Origin: Bisporella sp. PMI_857
Taxonomy: Eukaryota > Ascomycota > Leotiomycetes > Helotiales > Helotiaceae
Direction: 5' to 3'
NCBI GenBank assembly: GCA_021307315.1
Contig: JAJSPD010000052.1
Coordinates: 124,001 to 188,000 of the forward strand
DNA: 64,000 nt
A program made the translations under genes and the position numbers. Below, piece after piece: positions 1-11,700 of this stretch; the first letter of the stretch is position 1, and every line of letters starts with the position of its first letter. The notes below the pieces were generated by a model. That model was given only the letters and a program-made list of their open reading frames with translations, was not told the origin of the DNA and ran no database searches.

Positions 1-576
1 GCTTGGTTTCCTGCTTCATTCTCTTGAAGCACTTTTTTAAGTACCGCATTAGAAAATACAGCCAATATCTCTTCCAGTCTATCGCCTTTGCATTCATCCA
101 GCATCGTTTTCCTTAGCAACACTTCTCGTCCTAACACACCTGTTTTCTTGGTTTGTTCTAGGCATCGTAAGAGCGCTGCGCGAAGATTGAGTGATTGCAG
201 AGGTTCGAGGGGTGGAAAGAATGGTTGGAGTTTCTAAATAAGTTAGCACCTCTGCTCCATAGCAAAATACGTTAAAGGGAAGAGGTACATCTCGAGCCTC
301 TTCGGGATCCCAGATATAGAACAGCTGGTATAACGCCCATTCTACACATTGTATTCGCCTTTTCTGGTCCTTCGTCGAGAACGTCGAGGCTGTGATATTT
401 GGCCAGTCATCTTGCAAATCTAGGTCGAGTAATCGCAAATTTGTGAGGAAGAGCTGGATGCTTGAAGGTCCAGGGAGGGGTAATGAAGTGCTTGTTGTCG
501 GAGGCTTAAGGTTGAGTGTGTTTGAGCGCAGAGTGCGGGACCTGCTGTGTGCGGTGTTGCTTATTGCTGAGGCCAT
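1..576 (-). CDS. HAUS6: HAUS augmin-like complex subunit 6, N-terminal part (partial, runs off left edge)
   Basis: This is the N-terminal domain of HAUS6/augmin subunit 6, which recruits gamma-tubulin to pre-existing spindle microtubules. Exon 1 is 576..289 and exon 2 is 233..1, still open at the window edge. The intron is 234..288 (55 nt), with donor GTACCT, branch site GCTAAC and acceptor TTTAG. Splicing joins ..WDPEEARD to KLQPFFPPLEPLQSLNLRAA, and the block continues through GVLGRE, TMLDECKGDRLEEI and LAVFSNAVLKKVLQE. I recognise this block from fungal HAUS6_N proteins. About 173 residues are visible. The first ATG at 576 is a reasonable start because the conserved LFLTNLRLLDLDL block follows about 40 residues later. 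The family identity is from memory, not a search. Augmin occurs in filamentous ascomycetes and is absent from budding yeast. Confidence 0.8.
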
Positions 577-3293
577 TCTAAGATTTTTGTATCTTTGCTA
601 GAGATGACTACATACTATGATATTTTCATTGTATATGGAACTGTTGAAACATTTGTTTGCGGGTAAACAAATGCAAATAGCCTCACCGCGGAAACGGAGT
701 GACGGCCGCACTGTTGCCCCACTCCGCTTCCGCACTTGGACAAAAGCTTAGATCTATTCTTGTCTCACTATCTACTTCAAATCCCAATGGACCAACTTTT
801 TACAATAATAACAAAACCCTTCGCCAGCTTTGCTGCTTACACGGGCAACGAGCTGGAATTTCGAAATTGCAATTGCACCGTCAATGCATCTTGGAATTGG
901 CGAATCAATCTAGTCATCATCCTATAGCTGAGCCTCATCAAGGATTAATATATTTTTATCGCAGGATCTTCGACGTGCAACAATTTTTTGATCTTGGCCA
1001 ATGAACCACTCTATTTGGTCGAAAATTTAATTTAAGTATCGGGCGTTCAGAGCAGCTCAAAGTGCTTTTTGAGTGGATTTGTAGAAGTTTCAAGTCAGAA
1101 GTTCTCGATCCTGTTACGGAAATGGTCAACTTTCATTCATAGTCGGCAGGTCTTTGCAAAGTTGTTGCCATGTTCCTCACCAATTGCAGATTTCAACTGT
1201 GTTTGGTATGTCCTATATCGTATTCTCGATGCCTCCCTGATCAAAGCTTCGATTTGTGTATTACGTCTCGGTCAAGCCCATACCTCTCGTCTCCTATACT
1301 TATCGCCACTAATCTTCTACATATCGCGGGCCGGAGGGTCGCTGTATATCTTTCCGTACTATGCAATTACGTTAGCAAGAAGCTTGCTGCCAGGAGCTTC
1401 GGGTATATTGTTATGGATCTCATTGTATGCCTTGCCATTTCCGTTTTCGAGTGCCTTGCGCATTTCCCTCTTACTGCGCTTGTGGCACTGTCGATGTAGT
1501 TTGGTTCACAACCGCGGCTTTGTCGAAAGGTATTGGGACATTTCATACCCTAGTTCACACCGATGAAGTCGCATTACAGGCTATGCGACTACTCTTTGAG
1601 ATCATATATTTAGCTTTGAGCTCTCTCTGGCACATTGGTTCAAGGACTCTAGTGCGCCTAAATACCGTAAACTCATTTTAGTAGCGCACCAGCAACAATC
1701 TGGACAGATAAATATACTATCACCATGCTCACAGGACTGATATCCAGAGTAAATTTATCTCTTTGCGAGCACTCCAAGAGCTCTACATACTATATGTACA
1801 TTTAGGTAGAAGGCTTCCAGGCGGTCTTAGACAATTATATAGAGAGATATGGGGGTTGAGATTCCCAAAATTGTCTCAAAGTCTCAATGATATTGTTAGC
1901 CAGAGCCACGCTCAGTATCACTAGGAATGTCTGGGCCGCTTTTGTCGCGGAAGGCTTGACTCTAGCTTTCTCCCCGCATATCAAAGAGGCTCCGTCGGGT
2001 AGTAATGAATAAAAATCTTGATAATTCACGCTTCTCTCGTGAATTGACTTGTAGATTATGATCTGAATATCACTGTGGCATTAGGCATACTACATTGCGT
2101 GCGCATTATTCTGTGCTTATGAAGAATTTCGATTTCCTTTCTCTGGGCAGATGTAAAGATTGTAGGCAGGTACCCGAAGTAGGATGCATAACTCCGATGA
2201 TTCAAACTGGTATTTGCTCGCTATTTATAGCCAAGGGCTTGCCGACGTCTATGAGGTACTGATAAAAACTTATGTTGTTTCTTGGTATGCCACAGGCGGC
2301 ACTCAATATGACTTCCTTTGAGATCCAGCAAACTACGGAACCGCAATGTCCCATGGAACTTTCAAGGTGCAACACTTACCACAATGTAGATCAGGTATTG
2401 CAGTCCTTAGCTTGTATCAAAAGTAGTCGGATAGCTGCAACAAACACTAGGACGTCTGCAGTTGCCAACACATATTGAAGTATTCCATATTCTCGCCTCC
2501 ATCATACACGAGTGATACCAAAGGGAGGAAGAAAGAGGGTAGATAAAGAAGGCGTCTGTTATGCCTTAAATCACATCAGTTGTAGCTGGTAAGGCTCACC
2601 ATTAGAATATATCTAAATCCAAGGAACTACTAAACAAGGCAGCGGAATCATTTGCATTCCGGCCAGTGAAAGAAAATATTTGAGACGGTGAGATGGCAGA
2701 AGCGAATCTAGAAGAGAACCAGCGCTACCGGCTTGATTGGTGTTGACCAACATCAAGACATGCTCCCGTGTAGTCCTGTTCCTCAGAAAATCCACTTCCT
2801 ATTGTTCGGCTGCTGTTTGTTGCATATGTCGAAACGTATTCGGTACCAGATCTAGCCCTACCGTATAGCCAATCCACCGAATAGAGATGGATAATCTTCG
2901 GACGAGCTTCATATGTAAGAAATTCTGTAGTTGTAAATGATTGGGGAACCTACCACTCGAATTCCAACAAAAATAATGTGAGCTGCAAAGTGCCGGGTAG
3001 GAGTAGTGCCACGTTTTAAACATCGTGAATGAGTTTAAGACTGATGTTGACTCAATTGGAAGGAGGCGCGTCCAGCTGCTGCTCTTGTGTCCATAGTCCC
3101 AAATGGGGCAAGAACGTAGTTGACATTCAATATTCAATATTGAATATTCACATTTGAGCAAGCAGCAAGTTGCATTGAAGAGTCTCCATCCAGAAATAGA
3201 TTCTCTATTAAAGTGCAATCATTCCATCTTGGAGAGAACCCTCGATCAAATTATTGGGAAGGGCCTCATCAGCCTCGAGTTGCCCTTTGCATA
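577..3293. other. Long gene-poor region upstream of the chitin synthase
   Basis: All six frames hold only short ORFs (165 codons at most, 1069..1566 +) with unbiased composition and no motif that I recognise. The shared 5' regions of HAUS6 and the chitin synthase lie here. The frame leading into the chitin synthase start is open from about 3144, so part of the right end may be its 5' UTR or an extra N-terminal exon. I see no transposase, tRNA or tandem array. Confidence 0.6.
3129..3148. repeat. Perfect 20-bp AT-rich palindrome upstream of the chitin synthase
   Basis: The sequence AATATTCAATATTGAATATT equals its own reverse complement. It lies about 150 bp upstream of the proposed chitin synthase start. 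It could be a dimeric-factor binding site, a cruciform-prone element or chance in AT-rich DNA. Confidence 0.7.
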
Positions 3294-6043
3294 ATGGCAC
3301 CGACCTCAGTTGAACACCTGAATTTGGTATGGAGAGTGAGTGATGTAAGTATTCCTGCTCAGATCTAATCCGAAAGAAAGAAAAAGCTCCTACTAACACC
3401 TAGCGACCTAAAGATCGTTTACATGTCAATCATGGGAGTCTTATTCTTGATGGCTCTACTTGAGTGGGCCTTGTGGCTGTTGTCTTGGTGGTACTGCCTG
3501 GCTAAAGCATACCAAAAAGCAGAAGATTGGTCTGTAAAGGTGCTTGTTTTCATTATGGGGGCTATCTTCACACTTGTTCGGTATGTTCCCGTTGCTGAAA
3601 TACAATTACTTCACTAATTTGGTCTCATTAGACTTATGTTTCTACCGATCATGGTAGTTACGCTCCCATTACCAGATGCTATTACTGCTTACTTTCCAAG
3701 CAAGGCCGTATACATTTTCCAGATGATTGGTTTTGTATCGTTCCTTGTTATGTTGACAGTTCCGACGCTCATATGTCTCTATCACCTGATCACTCGTTCT
3801 ATTGGTCGATCAAAGCGCATTGCACAACTTCTAGATGAGCACTCAGCTCCCACTGTCCTTGTTATAATGCCATGTTACAATGAACTACCAGAAGTTCTAC
3901 TCAACGCAATTGACTCGGTGGCAGACAGTGACTATCCCGCATCTCGCCTGGTTGTCTACTTGTCGTTTGATGGTGATCAGCAAAACGAACTTTATTTGAA
4001 TACGATCAGAATGTTGGGTGTCAAGCTATTGCCGGACTTTCGCTATCCCTCAAGCTTGAAGATTGGCTACCCGAATTCCCGAGGCCATAAGGTTGAGATC
4101 ATAGTCTCTCGGTTTGAGCATGGAGGGAAGAGAAAGTGTCAGAAAAACACCTTCGAGGTCATTCAGCGACATTACGAAGCCAATCTTCAGCGCAGCGACA
4201 ACTATTTTCTTCTGTTTATCGACTCTGACTGTATGTTGGATCAGTATTGCATTCAGAACTTCATGTATGATATGCATTTGAGCCCCGGCAATAAGCGAAA
4301 TATGCTGGCGATGACTGGTGTTATTACGTCAACTACCAAGTCTCATTCTCTCCTGACCCTCGTTCAAGACATTGAGTACGTTCATGGCCAGCTCATGGAA
4401 CGGACAGTGGAGTCCGTCTGTGGCACGGTGACCTGTTTACCAGGGGCTCTAACTATGCTGCGTCTCTCAGCCCTACGAAAGATGGCCCCGTACTATTTTG
4501 GCAACAAGGTTGAGCACTGTAAGGATATGTTTGATTTCGGAAAATGTCATTTGGGCGAGGACCGATGGCTTACCCATCTCCTCATGATTGGAGCCAAGCA
4601 GTCATACCAAATTCAGATGTGCACGTCTGCCTTTTGCAAAACGGAGGCTGTTCAAACCTTCTCATCCTTAACTAAGCAACGCCGCCGATGGTTCTTGGGC
4701 TTTATTACCAATGAGGTCTGCATGATGACTGATATCCGAATCTGGCGAAAATACACTGCTCTATGTGTACTTCGGCTTCTCACAGCTGTTATTCGCACGA
4801 CGTCTTTCCTTTTTTTTACTATGATGATTGCCCTGATGACTACTTCTAAGAATGCCGCCGAACTTCCCCTTCAGTATATGGCAATTTCGTACGGTCTCCT
4901 TTGGCTGTTCATGTCATTCTTCGCTCTTAAGATGGGTCGGTACAAGCTCTTTCTGTATCCATTGATGGCGATCATTAACCCTTTCTTCAACTGGTACTAT
5001 TTGTAAGTGATCCTTTGAGAGAACTATTCATAGACTAAGTGAATATCAGGGCGAATGCTGTTTTTACCGCTGGTCAAAGGACATGGGGAGGGCCTAGAGC
5101 TGACGCAGGAAAGGCTGATGCAGCAAATCCGCCCGAGGCAGTCGTTGAGCGTGCTGAAAAATTGGGCGATGATCTAAACATTGTGCCTGAGACTTTCGTC
5201 AAGGATGATATCGATGCAGTTCCCCTCCAGCCTCCAGGACGTATTGAGGGACGGTTCACAGCCGCCGAGCTTCTCCCTAATGGTTTATATCGTCAATCAG
5301 TTCCGTCAATGCTCGATCTCGGTGGGATTTCATCATTAGTAGAACTTGGAGGACAACGTATTCAGCGCGGATACTCATTTGACAGCAATGATTCAATCCT
5401 CATGCCACGTCGAGTTGAGAGCATTATGGGAGAGGAAGACCGCAAGAAGTATACCATGGCTAAGGAAGTTCAGCGTAGCACGTCATTTAATATTTCACAA
5501 GGTAGAGTCTTCGAACTCAACGACGCCGAGCTGGGTCAAAATGCATATGATCATTTTGACAGTCTTGCTTCCGGCGAAAGCCTACCGGATCCACGGTCCT
5601 CCCGCCTTTCATCATTCTCAAGTGAAGCCCAATCTAGTAGTCGGTCATCCTCAAGACATGGCCAACGTCGTAGTGCATTTGTCGGTAGTCCCCTCGCGCA
5701 ACATAGTTGGGCAGCAGATGAAAGCCTAATTAATGCTGATCGAGGTCTAGAGAGCAATTTCTCCCTGCATGGGAGAAGTGTGTCGCAGGATGAAGGCCAA
5801 TATCAACAACATACTCGACACACTGAGGAAGGAGAGTTTTCAAGAGCCGTACAATTATCGGTCGCACAGGAAAGTCTTGGGGTGGATCTGAATTCGGATG
5901 CATTGTATCATTATGATTCACTGGGAGATATACGTGCTCAGACTAGTGGTTATGAAGTTGCTGGTACTGAGACTATAGATTTTGAGGATGGAGGTGCTGG
6001 CGAGGAAGGTAGTGGAGAGGGGGGCGGCGGTGGACGATTGTAG
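3294..6043 (+). CDS. Chitin synthase, division III type (class VI/VII-like), no myosin domain
   Basis: A plasma-membrane family-2 glycosyltransferase that polymerises UDP-GlcNAc into chitin. The exons are 3294..3344, 3414..3580, 3632..5002 and 5050..6043. They sum to 2583 nt, giving 860 aa in frame. Introns are 69, 51 and 47 nt. Intron 1 has branch TACTAAC (3391-3397); the AG at 3402-3403 is too close to it and gives the wrong phase, so the AG at 3412-3413 is used. N-terminal membrane segments (about residues 20-50 and 60-125) precede the catalytic core, with DSD near 270-272, EDRW near 382-385 and QRRRW near 422-426. More membrane segments follow, then a 260-residue Ser-rich, acidic cytosolic tail ending in a Gly-rich stretch. 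The third junction restores ..NWYYLANAVFTAGQRTW. The start is uncertain: the frame stays open to 3144 and an upstream exon is possible. Class VI versus VII is not resolved by eye. Confidence 0.85.
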
Positions 6044-6399
6044 CAAAGAGTAATAAGTACATGATGATAGAGCGATCTGGAGTCGTGAGTTCTCGTAGGG
6101 CTGTTTTAGCAATACCATAATCAGATCTGAACGAAAGGCTATATAGCATGGATGACGCCGTAGTTGCAGGTAGATTGGACGCATCCTCTGATAGTTCGTT
6201 CATAAGGACTTCTTTGGCGCTGTTGATTATCCTCTAACCGGTTGATGGTAGAATAAAAGATTTGATGACTAAGAGATTGAAAGCCCATGTATGTGCAGAT
6301 TTGGCGATGAATGAAGAGAACATAGATGTCTTGCTTCAAGTTTAAGAGCGAAGATTGGTTGCAATATTGTAATTCTTAGATTGGTCAATATATGTTTTC
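6044..6399. other. Convergent 3' intergenic region (chitin synthase / SRP68)
   Basis: The 3' ends of the chitin synthase (+) and SRP68 (-) face each other across 356 bp. Only short spurious ORFs are present. It presumably holds both 3' UTRs and poly(A) signals, and nothing else is evident. Confidence 0.6.
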
Positions 6400-8332
6400 C
6401 TACCGACCAAATCCAAACCATCCTTTCTTTTTTTGTTCCGCTGTCTGCTCTTTCCCGCCCCCACTTTCCTTATCCGCAGCCTTTTGAACAGGCTGCTGTA
6501 CTTCCCGCCCTGGATACTCGATGTAGTTCCACGCCGCATCGAAGAACAGCGGTTTCACGGGTACGGGTTCCAGTCTTGGCGGCCACGTCACAATGTTCTT
6601 CAAATCTACACTTCCGGATGTTGGGTAGGTATTCAGGTTTTCGACTAGAGGGGCGGTTGAGGTGGTGGTGCCTTTGGAAGAGGTGAGGTTCGAGAGCTCG
6701 ACGATGGCACGGTAGCGTTGTACTTCGCCGCGGAGAAGATCGTTGAGGAACGTCACGTCCGAGTGGGAGACATCTATATTGGGAGGTGAACTAGAAGAGG
6801 TGTCCATTGCTGAACCAAGAGCGTTGTGGGCGATGGCGCTTTTTTGAGAGGCGCGGGAAAGGAGAGCGAGTGCATTTTTGGGGTTTGGAAGGAGCGCGTA
6901 CGACCGAGCTATTATTAGGCACCTGTGTGGCTTGTTAGCTTCATGTGAGGTTTATGACACGGTAATACTTGCTTGAGGGCGGAGAAGTAGTTGTACTTTG
7001 CGTCTAGCTCTTCTAAAAAGCTAGTGTCATTTGCGACTCCAGGGAGCTCTTTGATGGAGTCGATACTCTGCAGAATTGCATCATACAGCACGGCTTTCTC
7101 ACGCAGTTGAGCTAATTTTCGTCCGGTGCTCAACTCCTTTGCTTCTTTTGTGCTCTTCTTTTTTGAGGTTAGCGATTTTGTGTCTACAACAGCTCCATCC
7201 CGCTCGCCGACGAGAACGCGATTTCGTCCTATACGCCAGCTAATCATGTCATAACTGACTGCTGTCCTTGTGATCTGTAAGCTTTGCATTCGCTTGTCGC
7301 CTGCTCCAACTTTCTCTGCTACCAATTCGTCGATTGCATGCTTTGTAGCGTCTACAGCGTCTTGTGCCGAGATAAGAATGTCATCGTAAGCTGAGGCATT
7401 TTCTCTATTAGTCTTTGCTGATGATAAAGAACCTGATAAATGGACGGAGGCGCTTTTTACTGCTGCTAATGCTGTAGCTATCGCTGCGTCCTCCAAATCA
7501 ACAGTCCGAGATCTCCATGAAATTGTCTTTGGCACAGTCCCCGATTCTGCAGTTGCTTTCGTTCTGGTAGTTTGTTCACTGAGAACATGAGGATCCAATT
7601 CCTGAACTTGCTTAATTAAGCCAGCATCGGCCTCTGAGAAGTATTTCCGGGCAATAGCTGGTATCGCGACAGTGCGTGGTACGCCCATCTGATATGCACC
7701 ATATCTTAGACTATCATCTATCGGATCTGACAGTAAATCTGTGAATATGGTTCGCTTGGTAGATGCAGCAAGAGCGCTATATATAACCCTAGCCTCTGAA
7801 TAGCTTCTTATACAGGATTCCCAGCTCTGTTTCTCAAATTCCTTTGCGCCTATAAGAGATGCAGAATAGGCACGAGCTTCCAGGACATCGTTCAGAGTTG
7901 CTTTCGTTTGCGATTGATCTGTAAGAAGCTCAAACAATTCTTTAGCATATGTCGCCGCTTTATGTAGTCTCGAAATAATGTGTGACCGAGTCGTGCCAGT
8001 AACTCCCTTCTTCTCAGTTATATGAATCTCTCGCATAGACATAGCATTTGCCCATGCTCGCTCCGACGTAAGGAGAAGGAGGTGAACGAATCTGCAAGCA
8101 AATCAGTATGTCAAAGCTCAAACTAGAGTTTTATTGCATACTCAGCATTGCGACTAATATCTTCTACTGTCACTGGAGCTTTGGATGTGTACTTTGCGCG
8201 GGGCTTTGTTGCGATCCCAAGTTTCCTTCTAAGATTGTGGATGCGGTTCGACAGTTGGGTTCTATAAGTTGAATAGTCACCAAAGACCTTTGCCTTCTCG
8301 CGCCCAGAGACAACAAAATGGGTGATCTCCAT
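6400..8332 (-). CDS. SRP68: Signal recognition particle subunit SRP68
   Basis: SRP68 binds SRP RNA with SRP72 in the particle that targets nascent secretory proteins to the ER. The exons are 8332..8142, 8091..6973 and 6922..6400, totalling 1833 nt and 610 aa. Intron 1 (8092..8141) is GT-AG. Intron 2 (6923..6972, 50 nt) must be GC-AG: donor GCAAGT joins ..YFSALK to CLIIARSYALLPNPKNALAL in phase, while the neighbouring GT gives the wrong frame. The N-terminus (FVVSGREKAKVFGDYSTYR, then a basic RIHNLRRKLG) and AEFVHLLLLTSERAWANAM match the SRP68 RNA-binding domain. The C-terminus (LKNIVTWPPRLEPVPVKPLF, WNYIEYPG, then a basic tail GWFGFGR) is the SRP72-contact end. It diverges from the PPR gene over a 446-bp intergenic region. 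Confidence 0.93.
6923..6972 (-). other. GC-AG intron in SRP68
   Basis: The donor is AA|GCAAGT, the canonical context of GC donors, and the acceptor is CACAG. The embedded GT four bases downstream gives phase 0 and a wrong reading frame after the acceptor. Only the GC donor (phase 2) restores the conserved KCLIIARSYALL block. Confidence 0.85.
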
Positions 8333-8778
8333 AGTTGGGCGGAAGTTAAAGGAGTTTGGTAAGATATATATGACTTCTGGTCAAATGTGATCTTTGGTGG
8401 GGTTGCGCTGTGTCGTAGTGGGCATCCATTCACGTGACAATATCCTGCCAAGGCCCAGCTCCTGGGAGGACCAAATATTTTTGGGGAGATCGTAACATCA
8501 CCAGTTTTTGGAAAATACTGTGTTTATGCGACGCTTGAGTTTACCAATCTGTTGAAATCCTAAGACTCTTTTACATGATTGCATCAGTAACACTTTCGTC
8601 TTATCATTCGGCTTTCTAAGCATGGTGTACTGTAAGTTTGTATATGATTCGTTTACCCTCGTGTTGCTCAAGCTAACAGGAATGGCAGATTTTGATCATT
8701 TTTACAGCACCCATCGGTAGTGATTAGAGATCTGCTAGCTGGCAGAAGCTTGAAGGAATATATTGACGGGGGCAGGGC
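8333..8778. promoter_or_regulatory. Bidirectional upstream region of SRP68 and the PPR gene, with a probable 5' UTR intron
   Basis: The two genes diverge from this 446-bp stretch. On the + strand, 8632..8679 has a donor GTAAGTTT, a branch-like GCTAAC and acceptor AACAG (48 nt), the typical size and signals of introns in this genome. It lies upstream of the PPR ATG and is best read as a 5' UTR intron. No clear TATA box is seen. Confidence 0.55.
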
Positions 8779-11700
8779 ATGCTTGAGCGAACGGCTGGAT
8801 GTCTAGAATCAGGCAGTCTGAGGCGGCTTGCGGCTTCCAGGAAGACCATCAAGAGTCGTCGATCCCTCCACTCGACTTTCTGGAATCACGGTGCAATAGA
8901 TACTGAATTGTCCCCCTTGTGGACAGCTCTGGTTCAAGGCTCGGATCCTAATGAAAATAGCTGCGACGCGCATAAAAGTTTCAATGGAGGTGGCCTGTTT
9001 TTGGACTTTTTGTACCCGGCCGGAACAATCAACTTCTTTAGGCATATTTCAAGCTGGGGCGTTGATAGACAGGATGGCAGACGATCAAGGGTGGGATTCA
9101 GGCGGTTGGGGCAGAGGCAATACACATCTGCGGCTCAGGATGCTGTAGAAGAAGCGGGAGTTGACCATGCGATTATGGTTGGGGCACGCCAATCTGTCAA
9201 TTCGAAACTTCGCATCCAAGCTATGCAAAACCTTGCAAAGAAAGGGGGGGATGTGGACTTCAATAATTACTGGCACCAGTATCTTCTGTTGGATGAATTG
9301 GATCAGGACCTCGTACGTCAGGAGGTCATTGCAAGTCTCGCGGAATCGGAACGAATAATCAACGTAGAGAGGTTGATCGAGGTATTCCGACACATGGAGA
9401 CGTCAAAACGAGATCCAAATTCCTGCAGACATGCAATTCGATCATATTTACGCTTACAGAACCTAGCCGATGCTCTGGATGTTTATGCATATACTCGTGC
9501 CAATATGGGATGTATTATTGAGGCTGATTCGCTCCTCACGTACATGATAGAAAGGGGCCTATGGCGTCAGTTTTTCAAGACCCTGACGGAAATCAATGGC
9601 TTCGAAAGCCAACCAGGGCAACAGGAACCTGACAATTACATTTGGCAGAAAGTCGACGAACTTCCCAATCTTCCCACCAAGATTCTAGAAATGGTTGGCT
9701 ATATTGAGGAGAGGATTGTTTCTGAAAAGATGGCAAAATCTGACATTGTTAATCTCATTCATCACGGGGTGAGTATGGTGGAAAGAATACTATATAGCGG
9801 GAAACTCAAGTCCCATTTAATTTCACAATTCCTCGATATCCTCCGGAAGTGGGAAGCAGATGCGCCTATTATCTATAATACTACCATTCAACGCCTGATT
9901 GATGCAGATATGGTCGCTGTCGCCATTCAAGTCTATCGGCGTGAGCGCAAAAACAGCAGAACACAATTCTTCAGCAGCACTTTGCACTCTCTGCTGAAGC
10001 TTCTCTGCGATAATCTCCATGTTAGTGGAATGCAAGAGGTTCTGGAAGATCTTTCTGCCCATGGATCGAAGCCGACTAAATTAGCCCTTCATATGTGTAT
10101 GACGGCTTTTGCTAAGTTATGCGACGCTGATGCTGTCCATGCATTGTTCGATTCATTGAAAGATCTACCTGACTTTGATGGAAAGCATAGGCCACTCAAT
10201 ATTGAGAACGTAACACCGATTCTTTTAGTTCATGCTAGGCGGGGCGAGTTGAACGAAGTCAAAAGGCATTTTGATCAATTGCAGGACAAATACGGAGTTA
10301 AACCTAACCTCCACTGCTGGAACATCCTCATCATGGCTCATGGAATGGCACAAGATTACGATGGTGCGCTTGAGGCATTTCAGAGTGTTATGGATGCAGA
10401 AGATATACGGCCAGATCAGTACACATTTTCAGCAATAATGAGAGCATTTGTCGGCATGGGAGATCTGGAAGGCACTATAAATGCTTACCAACTTGCTGAA
10501 AAGATGGGGATCCAGAAAAGCGCACGGATGCTTGATTGCCTTGCAATGGCTTTCATTCAGGATGAACGGCTTGGCCAAGCAGAAAAATTATGTAATGATG
10601 CTGTCAAGATGGACTTGATCGGCTCACGAACATCTATGTGGAACCGTTTATTGACAGCTTATGCTTTAGCTGGAGACCTGGAAAATGTTAATCGAGTACG
10701 TCAAAGTATGAGAGATCTTGGTGTAGAGCATGATAAGTACACCCTTTCAGCGTTGATGATGGCTTTGTGTGTGGTTAGGCAACCCGACAATGCATGGTCA
10801 ATTCTCAAGAATGCTATGCCGGAGGCGGGCATTAGACCAGACAATTTTCATTATGCGATCGTCATGGGTGGATTCGTTGCGACACAGGAGTGGTGGAAGG
10901 TGTTTCGAGCACAGGATCATATGAGCAAACACAATATCCCTGATTCCGCTAGTACAACTCTTCAAAAGCTGAAGGCAACGCATATTCAGTCTCGAAGGTA
11001 TCTTCAAGACGCCAGCCCGGAGGATCAATTCAAGAACACTTATGAGCTATTCGATGAAATTCTGAAGTCGATGAATGCTCAGCACATAACGGCAACTCCA
11101 CAAAAAGGCGTTCATGGCGAGACTCCAATGGTTGCCTATCCGACTATGTTCTATAGCTATATTGCATATGTCATGGCACAAATGAACCAGCCTGCGGCTG
11201 TTGAGAAGCTCTACAAGAGATTCATCGAGGACCTACCCGAGCCCAAGAAAATCATACCACCAACTCCAATTCTATCAGCACTCATGCATGCCCGCTCATC
11301 CCAAGGTGCTTACGACGGCGTAGAAGAATGCTGGAACCTAGCTCTTGCTCAAGCACGAGCTCAAGTTAACGCTTGTATACCAGTCGCTAGCTCAGACTTG
11401 AAAAACATGTCCAAGCAAAATTTGCTTCCGAGCCACAGACTGCAACTTGCCACAATCCTAAACCAGTATATGGTCTCTCTCCAGAAACAAGGCCGCGCCT
11501 CCTTCCTTCCTTCTCTCATCACATCACTGCAGAAGGAAGGCTTCGTCCTCTCCAACGTCAACTACAACTACTATATTCAGATCCTCGCTCGCAACTACCA
11601 ATACACGCTCGCCTTCGAGCTCTGCGAGAAACACCTCATGCCTAACTGGCAAGGCTGGAGCAGACTCCGCTGGGTTGACGCGAGCACCAGGCGGAGATTG

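Noticed and set aside
1069..1566. 165-codon plus-strand ORF in the left gene-poor region
   Set aside because: Composition resembles random translation, there is no recognisable domain and no good start or splice context; not listed as a gene.
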